DNA of 6,128 nucleotides from Alphaproteobacteria bacterium (GTDB lineage Bacteria; Pseudomonadota; Alphaproteobacteria; Rhizobiales; Xanthobacteraceae), in NCBI GenBank assembly GCA_005884855.1, contig VAZS01000296.1, positions 1 through 6,128 of the forward strand, given 5' to 3'. The number at the start of each line of letters is the position of its first letter. Within the stretch, counting starts at the first letter, position 1. Shown here in pieces: positions 1 to 6,128 of the stretch. The notes under the pieces were generated by a model that was given only the letters and a program-made list of their open reading frames with translations, was not told where the DNA came from and made no database searches. The translations under genes were made by a program, and so were the position numbers.

Positions 1-1
1 G

Positions 2-649
2 GCGGTGCTTTTCAAAGCGCTCATTGGTTTTGTTGTCGCGCATTTCATCCACAACATTCCAGCCAAGGGGCAGCGCAAATGGCGTGGCATGCTGCTGGTT
101 CCATGGGTGATCCCGCCGGCCATGAGCACGCTGGCATGGCTTTGGCTGTTCGATCCATCCTATAGCGCCTTCAACTATACCCTTTCGCTGCTCGGGATCG
201 GCCCAATCCCCTGGACCGGCGACGCTGACTGGGCGCGCTTCTCCGTCATTCTCGTCAACGTTTGGTACGGCGCTCCGTTCTTCATGATCATGTATTTGGC
301 GTCGCTGAAATCGGTTCCCGACCAGCTCTATGAGGCCGCGGCGATCGATGGCGCCAATTGGTGGCAACGCATCTGGTACGTGACGCTGCCGATGATGCGC
401 AACATCATCGCGATCACGACGCTGTTCTCGTTGATCGTTACTTTCGCGAACTTCGATATCGTGCGAATCCTGACCACCGGCGGTCCGCTCGACCACACTC
501 ACATCTTTGCAACCTATGCCTTCAGAATCGGCATCGAGGGCAGTGACATTCCACTTGGCGCCAGCATCTCGCTGTTCATGGTGCCGATCCTGGCGATCGC
601 GGCGGTGTTTATCCTGCGCGATATCAACAAACGTGGGAACGAAGCCTGA
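2..649 (+). CDS. ABC transporter permease, MalF/UgpA type (5'-partial)
   Basis: This is the C-terminal part of an inner-membrane permease of a carbohydrate-type (CUT1) ABC importer. It would pair with the next permease to form the channel. The frame is open from the left edge, so the true start is outside the window; the GTG at 5 is only the first start-like codon seen. About 215 residues are visible against a usual length near 300, so roughly 80-90 are missing. Several hydrophobic segments are visible (about residues 3-14, 29-49, 79-101, 133-149 and 186-204, counted from 5). The EAA loop, which docks on the ATPase, is at residues 110-131 (EAAAIDGANWW, ending in TLPMM). A typical FDIVRILTTGGP segment follows. 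The stop codon overlaps the next gene's ATG by one base (TGATG), indicating translational coupling. Family assignment is firm; the substrate is unknown. Confidence 0.93.
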   Translation, partial: AVLFKALIGFVVAHFIHNIPAKGQRKWRGMLLVPWVIPPAMSTLAWLWLFDPSYSAFNYTLSLLGIGPIPWTGDADWARFSVILVNVWYGAPFFMIMYLASLKSVPDQLYEAAAIDGANWWQRIWYVTLPMMRNIIAITTLFSLIVTFANFDIVRILTTGGPLDHTHIFATYAFRIGIEGSDIPLGASISLFMVPILAIAAVFILRDINKRGNEA

Positions 650-1563
650 TGGCAAGCACAGCCGTGATCGACAAGGCCGCGCCGACGCGAGCGGTCAAAT
701 ATGGCAGCATGAGCCGCGACCGCAAATGGGCGTTGCGGTGGTCGTATTTCTTTCTCGGGGTATTCGCGATCTTTTCGCTGGTGCCGCCGCTCTATATGTT
801 CATCACCTCGCTCAAAGGCAGCGCTGAAATTTCGGCTGCCACCAATCCTTGGTGGGTGTTTCACCCGACCTCGGCGAATTACGTTGGGTTGCTGACATCG
901 AACCAGTTCCTGAGGTTTTTCTGGAATTCGGCAATGGTTTCCATCTTCGTGGTGACCATTACGATGTTGATCAGCGTACCTGCGGCATTCGCGCTCGCTC
1001 GCATGCGGTTCTGGGGCTCCGCGACGCTCGCCACCGGAGTGTTCCTGACTTACCTGGTCCCAGACACGTTGCTGTTCCTGCCGCTGTTCAAGATGTTTGC
1101 GGCCTTCGGAGATTGGACCGGGATTCAACTGATCAACAGATGGTATGTGCTGTTGATCGTCTACCCGACGCTCACCGTGCCGTTCTGCACCTGGATCATG
1201 ATCGGCTACTTTGCCTCGATCCCGAAAGAACTCGACGAGGCAGCCATTATCGATGGCGCCTCATGGTTTCAGACGTTGACGAGAATATTCATTCCGGTCG
1301 CCATGCCCGGCCTGATCGCCGCTACCATCTTCGCCTTCACGGTGTCGTGGGCGCAGTTTCTGTATCCGCTGGTGTTTACGACTTCGACCGATCAGCTGGT
1401 GCTGCCGGTGGGCATTATCACCACCCTGATCAAGGGCGACGTCTTCAACTGGGGACAGATCATGACTGGCGCCCTGCTCGGTGCCGCTCCGCCCCTGATC
1501 ATCTACGCTTTCCTGATGGACTACTACATCGCAGGCCTGACCGCCGGCGCGACAAAGGGTTGA
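649..1563 (+). CDS. ABC transporter permease, MalG/UgpE type
   Basis: This is the second inner-membrane permease of the importer, complete at 304 residues, which is slightly longer than the usual 270-290 because of a polar N-terminal tail of about 30 residues. Six hydrophobic segments can be placed at about residues 32-54, 93-119, 125-150, 163-188, 220-242 and 270-292. The EAA loop is at 197-220 (ELDEAAIIDGASW, ending in IFIPVAMPG). It is of the MalG kind, preceded by the common IPKELDEAA. The ATG at 649 overlaps the previous stop codon, with a weak purine-rich stretch (GGGAACGAAG, 635-644) as a possible ribosome binding site. The ATPase gene starts 3 nt after its stop codon. Order and spacing show a permease-permease-ATPase operon. 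Substrate cannot be inferred: CUT1-like systems also carry glycerol-3-phosphate and other non-sugar solutes. Confidence 0.95.
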   Translation: MASTAVIDKAAPTRAVKYGSMSRDRKWALRWSYFFLGVFAIFSLVPPLYMFITSLKGSAEISAATNPWWVFHPTSANYVGLLTSNQFLRFFWNSAMVSIFVVTITMLISVPAAFALARMRFWGSATLATGVFLTYLVPDTLLFLPLFKMFAAFGDWTGIQLINRWYVLLIVYPTLTVPFCTWIMIGYFASIPKELDEAAIIDGASWFQTLTRIFIPVAMPGLIAATIFAFTVSWAQFLYPLVFTTSTDQLVLPVGIITTLIKGDVFNWGQIMTGALLGAAPPLIIYAFLMDYYIAGLTAGATKG

Positions 1564-1566
1564 TTC

Positions 1567-2667
1567 ATGGCTGACGTTACCTTGCGCAAGGTTATCAAGC
1601 GTTATGACGACGTCGAGGCCGTGCGCGGCATCGATCTGGACATTGCCGACAAGGAGTTCGTGGTGCTGGTAGGTCCGTCCGGCTGTGGAAAATCGACGAC
1701 GCTGCGGATGATCGCGGGCCTGGAGGACATTACCGATGGCGACATCATGATCGGGGGCGATGTGGTGAACGACGTCCCGCCAAAGGATCGCGACATCGCG
1801 ATGGTATTCCAGAACTACGCGCTCTATCCGCACATGACGGTGGCGGAAAACATGTCATTCGGTTTGCGGCTGAAACACTATCCCAAAGCCGAGATCAAGA
1901 GCCGGGTAACTGAGGCTGCCCGCATGCTCGACATCACCGATTTGATCGACCGCAAGCCGAAGCAACTTTCCGGCGGCCAGCGCCAGCGCGTTGCGATGGG
2001 GCGTGCGATCGTCCGCAACCCCAAAGTGTTTCTGTTCGACGAACCGTTGTCCAACCTGGATGCCAAGCTTCGGGTGCAGATGCGGATCGAAATCAAGAAA
2101 GTCCACCAGAAGGTCCGTACCACCACAGTCTACGTTACCCATGACCAGGTCGAGGCGATGACGCTTGCCGATAGGGTCGTGGTGATGAATCGTGGTTGCA
2201 TCGAGCAGATTGGTACGCCAAACGATCTCTACCACAATCCAGCCACCCGCTTTGTCGCAGGTTTCATTGGATCGCCCGCGATGAACTTTGTGCCCTGCCG
2301 ACTGGAGGAAGTCGGAGGCAAGCCGTTAATCCGGTTGACCGATCGTATTGCCTTTCCGTTGCCGCCAGCTCGCGCCGCGCGTTACCAAAATGTCTCTCGG
2401 AATGAGAAGTTGCTGCTGGGCATCCGTCCGGAGCACATCACGGAAGCCAAAGCGCATCCGGAGCCGGGCATCGAAACCTTCGATGCGGTACTCGACGTCA
2501 CCGAGCCGATGGGAATGGAGACGCTGATCTACTTCATTGTGCAAGGCGAGGAAATTTGCGGCAAGGTCAATCCCAACGCCGGCGCGCGCGATGGCGCACC
2601 GCTTCGATTGGCAGTGGACCTCAACAATATGCACCTGCTAAACGAGGCAACTGGCGTCGTCCTTTGA
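1567..2667 (+). CDS. ABC transporter ATP-binding protein, MalK/UgpC type
   Basis: This cytoplasmic ATPase energises the importer formed by the two preceding permeases. At 366 residues it is full length for the MalK/UgpC/MsmK family. All nucleotide-binding motifs are present: Walker [10 protein letters not shown] at 36-44, Q-loop Gln82, signature LSGGQ at 134-138, Walker B VFLFDEP at 154-160 with the catalytic Glu159, D-loop SNLDAKL at 162-168, and switch His192. Residues from about 235 to 360 form the C-terminal regulatory/TOBE region typical of the family, including GIRPEH at 285-290. The ATG at 1567 follows AAAGGG (1554-1559) by 7 nt, a good ribosome binding site inside the end of the preceding gene. 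No residue loss is visible, so the subunit should be active. In some family members the C-terminal domain binds regulators; nothing here shows whether that applies. Confidence 0.97.
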   Translation: MADVTLRKVIKRYDDVEAVRGIDLDIADKEFVVLVGPSGCGKSTTLRMIAGLEDITDGDIMIGGDVVNDVPPKDRDIAMVFQNYALYPHMTVAENMSFGLRLKHYPKAEIKSRVTEAARMLDITDLIDRKPKQLSGGQRQRVAMGRAIVRNPKVFLFDEPLSNLDAKLRVQMRIEIKKVHQKVRTTTVYVTHDQVEAMTLADRVVVMNRGCIEQIGTPNDLYHNPATRFVAGFIGSPAMNFVPCRLEEVGGKPLIRLTDRIAFPLPPARAARYQNVSRNEKLLLGIRPEHITEAKAHPEPGIETFDAVLDVTEPMGMETLIYFIVQGEEICGKVNPNAGARDGAPLRLAVDLNNMHLLNEATGVVL

Positions 2668-2690
2668 TGGCCGCAAAAGAATAAAAGCCA

Positions 2691-2710
2691 AGGGGTTGGC
2701 AGGGGCTGGC
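2691..2710 (+). repeat. 10-bp tandem repeat carrying two SD-like sequences
   Basis: Two adjacent 10-base units, AGGGGTTGGC and AGGGGCTGGC, differ at one position. Each contains an AGGGG Shine-Dalgarno-like core. The second core (2701-2705) lies 5 nt from the ATG at 2711. The first (2691-2695) is 15 nt from that ATG and directly precedes an alternative TTG at 2696. The downstream copy is therefore the likely ribosome binding site and supports 2711 as the dehydrogenase start. Whether the duplication has any function is unknown. Confidence 0.6.
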
Positions 2711-3700
2711 ATGGCAACCAATAAGAAGAAAATTTTCATCGCTGAATCGATGTCGCAGCCAGGACGGGCACTGCTGCGGGAGCGGGACGACATCGAAATC
2801 GTTGAATTTCCCAATATGATTTCGGCCCACGATTTTCAGACTATGCTGAAGCAACAGGCGCCGGTTCATGGCGTGGCGCTCGGCGCTGCCCGATTCGGCG
2901 AGCCTGAGCTTCAGGCTTCAAAGGAAATCAAGGTGGTGACCCGGATGGGCGTTGGCTACGACTCGGTCGATATCCCGGCTTTAAGTCGCCGCAAGATCCC
3001 GCTGATGGTGGCGGGCACGGCCAATTCGCCCTCGGTGGCGGAGCAAGCGTTGTTTATGATGCTTACACTGGCCAAGCGCGCCGTTGAAATGCATTCAATC
3101 GTCAAGAACGACAAGTGGAGCCACCGGTTGGGCATGCTGCCATATGATCTCTTCGGCAAGAACGTGCTGATCATAGGTTTCGGCCGCATCGGCACGCGAA
3201 CCGCCAAACGCTGTCTCGCCATGGAGATGAATGTTCTGGTCTATGATCCGTACAAGTCTGCAGCCGAGATCAAGGCAGCAGGCTGCGAGGCCGTCAGCGA
3301 TCTGGAGCCCGCGCTATCGCGCGCCGATTTCGTCAGCATCCACTGTCCAAAAACCGCGGAGACGGTCGGGATGTTCAATGCGGCCCGATTGAAGCGCATG
3401 AAACCCACCGCCTATCTGATCAACACCGCGCGCGGTGGAATCGTCGACGAGGCGGCGCTGCATGAGGCACTGGTCTCCGGCAAGCTCGCAGGCGCCGGCC
3501 TCGATGTTTTCGAGCACGAGCCCCCTCCTTCGGGCCATTCGCTGTTCGATCTTCCCAACGTGATCATGGCCCCCCACGTCGCCGGCGTTACCCGTGAAGC
3601 GGTCGACCGCATGAGCGAGCAGACGGCGCGTAACATCTTAAGCGCGCTTGATGGCGAACCGATCCGCCAAAACGTCATCAATCAGGACGTGCTCGGCTGA
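2711..3700 (+). CDS. D-isomer-specific 2-hydroxyacid dehydrogenase (SerA-like family)
   Basis: This is a cytoplasmic NAD(P)-dependent oxidoreductase that interconverts 2-hydroxy and 2-keto acids. From the ATG at 2711 it has 329 residues, normal for short family members that lack the ACT domain of long SerA enzymes. The Rossmann motif GFGRIG is at 156-161, and the following acidic residue Asp179 (VYDPY) suggests NAD rather than NADP. The catalytic residues are present: Arg241 in NTARGG, Glu270 in DVFEHEPP and His289 in APHVAG. An in-frame TTG at 2696 would add five residues, but the ATG with AGGGG 5 nt upstream is the better start. It lies 43 nt after the ATPase gene, on the same strand and with no clear terminator between, so it probably acts on the imported solute or a product of it. 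A 3-phosphoglycerate role is possible but not favoured by the transporter context. Substrate unknown. Confidence 0.93.
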   Translation: MATNKKKIFIAESMSQPGRALLRERDDIEIVEFPNMISAHDFQTMLKQQAPVHGVALGAARFGEPELQASKEIKVVTRMGVGYDSVDIPALSRRKIPLMVAGTANSPSVAEQALFMMLTLAKRAVEMHSIVKNDKWSHRLGMLPYDLFGKNVLIIGFGRIGTRTAKRCLAMEMNVLVYDPYKSAAEIKAAGCEAVSDLEPALSRADFVSIHCPKTAETVGMFNAARLKRMKPTAYLINTARGGIVDEAALHEALVSGKLAGAGLDVFEHEPPPSGHSLFDLPNVIMAPHVAGVTREAVDRMSEQTARNILSALDGEPIRQNVINQDVLG

Positions 3701-3761
3701 TCGGGTCAAGCTTCGCCGATGAAGTGGTCGGCTTTATGGTTTTGTCTCAGTGGGTGGCACC

Positions 3762-5052
3762 ATGGCCTTCAGCGAATACGGCAGCTACGACGGAATGGGT
3801 CTGGCCGAACTCGTCCGGAAAAAACAGGTGAGCGCCAGGGAATTGCTGGATGAGGCGATCGCCCGAACCGCCAAGGTCGATCCGCAAATCAATGCGGTGG
3901 TCGTAAAACATTACGATGATGCGGAGCGCCAAATTGAAAAGGGCCTTCGCGATGGCCCGTTCACAGGCGTGCCCTTTCTTTTGAAGGACCTGGAGAATCT
4001 CGAGGGCACGCGCACCACCTCGGGCGCCAGTCTCTATAACGATAACGTTCCCGATCACACCGGCACTCTCGCCCGGCGATTTCTGAAAGCCGGTGTAACC
4101 GTCTTCGGGAAAAGCTCCACGCCGGAATTCGGATTGATGCCGACGACGGAGTCCCGCCTGTTCGGTCCGACGCGCAATCCGTGGAATCTTGCGCACTCGT
4201 CGGGCGGTTCGTCCGGCGGTGCGGCAGCGGCAGTTGCGGCGCGCATTCTTCCAGTCGCGCATGCCAGCGACGGCGGCGGCTCGATACGCATTCCAGCCTC
4301 TGCTTCCGGTGTGTTCGGTTTGAAACCGACCCTATGTCGCGCCCGCGCCGGAGCGGCCTTTTCTGGAGGAAGTCGGCCGCGATCCCGGCCGCTTGCGTAT
4401 CGCTTTTACAGACAAGTCGCCTTATGGCGAGGCCATCGATCCCGAAATAGCGGCGGCGACGCGGGGCGTCGCAGAGCTGCTTTCCGGCCTTGGCCATCAC
4501 GTTGAAGAACGCGCGCCTTCGCTCGCCGCCGATCCAGCAGTGGTGATGTCGACCATCGTGGCAGCGAACACCGCGTTCAACGTGCGCCTTGCCGAAAAGC
4601 GCTTTGGACGCGCGATGACGGATCGCGATTTCGAAGCTTTGACTTTGGCCATGGCCCACAACGCGCAAAAAGCCAGCGCGACCGACTACGTGGCCGCACA
4701 GATCAGCGCTTTCCAGATCTCGCGCGGGCTGGCGACGTTCTTCGAGGCCTGCGATGTATTCTTGTGCCCAACCCTTTGCTCACCACCCGTTCGGATCGGC
4801 GAACTCAACTCCATGGCGCAGGATCTGTCTCACATCGCCCCGATACTGCGGCGCTACATGCCCGCAACTTCAATGTTCAACATGTCGGGCCAGCCATCGA
4901 TGTCTGTGCCACTGGCCTGGAATCGAGCTGGATTGCCGCTAGGAATGATGTTCTCTGCACGTTTTGGCGATGAGGCCAGTTTGGTGCGGCTGGCCGCCCA
5001 GCTTGAGCAGGAGCGGCCTTGGAGAGGCAAATTACCGCCCGTTTGCGCCTGA
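3762..5052 (+). pseudogene. Amidase-signature family enzyme, disrupted by internal deletion and frameshift
   Basis: Intact relatives are hydrolases of C-N amide bonds with a Lys-cisSer-Ser triad. The N-terminal half is read from the ATG at 3762 (a GTG at 3750 is an alternative; both have weak ribosome binding sites). It contains Lys75 in PFLLKD, cis-Ser150 in GGSSGG and nucleophile Ser174 in DGGGSIR, with the family's usual spacing of 75 and 24 residues. After GLKPT at 186-190 this frame turns into arginine-rich nonsense and stops at 4505. The homologous protein resumes one frame over at about 4330 with PYVAPAPERPFLEEV and continues to a normal-looking C-terminus, RPWRGKLPPVCA, at 5052. The two parts give about 430 residues against a usual 470-490, so some 40-50 residues are missing at the junction; phase requires a net loss of 3n+2 bases. 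The C-terminal part has no credible start of its own. An assembly error is the main alternative. Family call firm; inactivation likely. Confidence 0.85.
4326..4338 (+). other. Deletion/frameshift junction in the amidase
   Basis: Codons for Lys-Pro-Thr (AAA CCG ACC, ending at 4331) belong to the upstream frame. CCC TAT GTC (4330-4338), encoding Pro-Tyr-Val, belongs to the downstream frame. The two readings overlap at the shared CC of 4330-4331, so the exact breakpoint is ambiguous by a base or more. That is what short microhomology at a deletion end would give. In intact amidases these two segments are separated by several tens of residues. Confidence 0.7.
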
Positions 5053-5136
5053 ACCGACAAACCTCAGCCTTATTCGACAGCAAGGTTAGTGCCGGGCGCG
5101 AGCTACGATTCCCCCACTCGGCTAGCGCATTAGTCC

Positions 5137-5141
5137 GGAGG
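5137..5141 (+). promoter_or_regulatory. Ribosome binding site that decides a TTG start
   Basis: A perfect GGAGG lies 8 nt before the TTG at 5150, which is ideal spacing. The next in-frame ATG would be at codon 17 (5198) with no comparable upstream sequence, so this site makes TTG the likely start of the following gene. Confidence 0.75.
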
Positions 5142-5149
5142 CAGAAGCC

Positions 5150-5554
5150 TTGAACCAGAGCGATCCCACCGATCACGCGCTGGCGGCCATCGCCAGTATG
5201 CTCGATCAGCCCGAATCCCAGCGCCGGGCCGACAAGCCGGAGGTTGAGACCACGCCTGGGACGCCAGAGCGGATGGCGGCCGATGGATATTGCAGGATCG
5301 GTCCTGGCCCGATAGCGGCAATCCGCTTTAGGTGGACTGTTCGCCGCGAGGGCAACGGCGAATACTACGTTGATGAGACCATCGGGGAAAACTCGGCGCC
5401 TGTGACTTCAGGGCCGATGTCCGGCGATGCCGCCGTAAGGTTTGCTGACGAACGCGAGAGCGAGGCGCGGCGACGATTTGAGGTCTTCCGAAGTGAAATG
5501 AGAGGCCGCGGCGCGGCGGCGAATTTGGTCCGCAAAGACGGCGGCGAAGTTTAG
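5150..5554 (+). CDS. Small conserved-looking protein of unknown function
   Basis: This 134-residue protein has no family I can name with confidence, though its style resembles short hypothetical proteins of Bradyrhizobium and relatives that I recall but cannot verify. No signal peptide or membrane segment is present. Residues 1-20 form a possible short helix (HALAAIASML). Residues 21-45 are polar, with many Pro, Glu and Arg, and are probably disordered. Residues 46-80 are the most structured-looking part, with a GPGP turn at 51-54, an alternating hydrophobic strand IRFRWTVRR at 58-66 and YYVDETIGE at 72-80. Residues 92-118 are a charged helix rich in Arg and Glu. The TTG start is chosen because of the perfect GGAGG 8 nt upstream. 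It lies 97 nt after the amidase remnant, in a gap with no clear promoter, and probably is not part of the transport operon. The strong ribosome binding site and sensible composition argue it is real. Confidence 0.72.
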   Translation: MNQSDPTDHALAAIASMLDQPESQRRADKPEVETTPGTPERMAADGYCRIGPGPIAAIRFRWTVRREGNGEYYVDETIGENSAPVTSGPMSGDAAVRFADERESEARRRFEVFRSEMRGRGAAANLVRKDGGEV

Positions 5555-5639
5555 CGGCTCAATTCCTGTACGGGTAACCACCCTACTGCCCGTGAGTGTC
5601 CGTGCTCATGATCATGGCAGTGCCGCGTTTTTAGTCAGT

Positions 5640-5948
5640 TTAGCGCCAAGCAAGATCGTTTGATCCCGAGGGCGTCGCCATGCACCGCTCTCGAAACTCC
5701 GACCGAGAGGAACCGTTCAGGCGAGCTGTCGTAACATTGGGCTCATCGCAGCCTGCCAGCTCCTTGCCGCTAACCTGAATGGCAGCCGTCCAACTCAGGA
5801 TCAGCGCGCCCACCCCAAGCAGCACAAAAACAGCAGCGCTTACGGCTGGGCAACGTGCGTCGAAAAGCAGACCAATACGGTAAGCTAACACGAAAGCGAC
5901 CGTGAAGAAGATCACCACCCAAATCTCGAACCAATCGATCTCACTCAT
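5640..5948 (-). CDS. Possible small two-helix membrane protein
   Basis: Read on the minus strand from the ATG at 5948, this gives 102 residues; an upstream in-frame ATG at 5978 would give 112. The N-terminus MSEIDWFEIW is followed by a hydrophobic segment at about residues 8-24, a short loop (DARCP) and a second hydrophobic segment at about 34-54. The remaining 45 or so residues are polar with two cysteines, one in AGCDEP and one in ERCMATP. Two clean helices of membrane length in a short ORF are unlikely by chance, which is the main support. The ATG at 5948 has a modest purine-rich stretch (GGCGGA) about 6 nt upstream, and I prefer it because the extra ten residues of the longer form look like translated leader. 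It converges on the preceding gene with about 85 nt between their stop codons. I do not recognise a family and suggest no function. Confidence 0.5.
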   Translation of the reverse strand: MSEIDWFEIWVVIFFTVAFVLAYRIGLLFDARCPAVSAAVFVLLGVGALILSWTAAIQVSGKELAGCDEPNVTTARLNGSSRSEFRERCMATPSGSNDLAWR

Positions 5949-6051
5949 CGTCAGTCCGCCCGATCTTTGTCTCGCCATCAGCTATGCCGACCCACAGCTT
6001 AGACCTGTGCGAGTGCTTACGCGATCTGTTCCCAGCGATAGTCATCACTTT

Positions 6052-6075
6052 AGCGGCGCTCCGCTTTTAAGCGGA
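6052..6075. repeat. Competing short inverted repeats (AGCGG / CCGCT / AGCGG)
   Basis: The segment CCGCT at 6061-6065 is complementary both to AGCGG at 6052-6056 (4-nt loop) and to AGCGG at 6070-6074. The downstream pairing is stronger and can extend to TCCGCT/AGCGGA (6060-6065 with 6070-6075). No T-run follows on the plus strand, so it does not look like an intrinsic terminator. It lies about 80-100 bases upstream of the candidate minus-strand gene. The rest of 5979-6128 shows no gene, RNA or other site that I can support. Confidence 0.35.
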
Positions 6076-6128
6076 CCCTGTTTCGAATCTGGCCCGCACA
6101 TACGAAGGGCAGTTTGGCGGGCTCATTT

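Noticed and set aside
514..1128. Minus-strand ORF of 204 codons opposite the two permeases
   Set aside because: Its composition is low-complexity, charged and His/Arg rich, and the plus-strand permease frames across the same DNA are clearly coding.
849..1574. Second plus-strand frame of 241 codons inside the second permease
   Set aside because: Its Arg, Asp and His rich sequence lacks membrane segments, whereas the frame from 649 has all the permease features.
1261..1833. Minus-strand ORF of 190 codons spanning the permease-ATPase boundary
   Set aside because: It overlaps conserved permease and Walker A coding sequence and shows no family motif, so it is an antisense artefact.
2668..2710. 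Terminator between the ATPase and dehydrogenase genes
   Set aside because: Only a 4-bp TGGC/GCCA pairing with an A-rich loop is present and no T-run follows, so read-through into the dehydrogenase is more likely.
3961..4668. Long minus-strand ORF (235 codons) opposite the amidase
   Set aside because: It is very rich in Arg, His and Cys, has no recognisable motif, and runs across the amidase deletion junction. It is the kind of antisense opening common in GC-rich coding DNA.
4393..5052. Treating the C-terminal amidase frame as an independent gene starting at TTG 4393
   Set aside because: Recognisable amidase sequence in this frame begins upstream, at about 4330, there is no ribosome binding site before the TTG, and the fragment lacks the catalytic residues. 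It is the tail of the broken gene.
5053..5149. Promoter for the small gene in the 97-nt gap
   Set aside because: A TTCGAC at 5073 and TACGAT at 5104 are 25 nt apart, too far for a sigma-70 promoter, and no better pair is visible.
5585..5632. Possible intrinsic terminator after the small plus-strand gene (ACTGCC/GGCAGT with a later T5)
   Set aside because: The stem is only 6 bp with a loop of about 25 nt, and the T-run is separated from the stem by six bases. Other weak pairings, ACGGG/CCCGT at 5570-5593 and the palindrome CATGATCATG at 5607-5616, compete. None is convincing.

Overview
The window reads as a stretch of GC-rich alphaproteobacterial chromosome. Codon use favours G or C at third positions, and the protein style (CUT1-type transporter, D-2-hydroxyacid dehydrogenase, amidase-signature enzyme) resembles Bradyrhizobium and its relatives. 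The genus is an impression from memory of similar proteins, not a search result.

Positions 2-5052 form a plus-strand catabolic or uptake cluster. It begins inside a MalF/UgpA-type ABC permease whose 5' end lies outside the window. A second permease of MalG/UgpE type follows with a 1-nt overlap, then a MalK/UgpC-type ATPase 3 nt further on. After a 43-nt gap comes a complete D-isomer-specific 2-hydroxyacid dehydrogenase, and after a 61-nt gap an amidase-signature gene. The tight spacing suggests co-transcription. The substrate-binding protein is not in the window and would be expected upstream. The likely logic is import of a small solute followed by oxidation or reduction of a 2-hydroxy/2-keto acid and amide hydrolysis; the substrate cannot be read from the sequence.

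The clearest anomaly is in the amidase. Its N-terminal half, with the whole Lys-Ser-Ser catalytic triad, is in one frame up to about position 4331. Its C-terminal half, beginning at about 4330, is in another frame, and roughly 40-50 residues normally found between them are missing. This looks like an internal deletion with a frameshift, so I annotate the locus as a pseudogene.

Positions 5053-6128 are different in character: a small soluble protein of unknown function with a strong Shine-Dalgarno sequence and a TTG start (5150-5554), then a convergent minus-strand ORF for a possible two-helix small membrane protein (about 5640-5948), then about 150 bases with no gene I can support, containing a pair of competing short hairpins. 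I see no RNA gene, CRISPR array, insertion sequence or clearly novel system. Most of the window is ordinary metabolic gene content.
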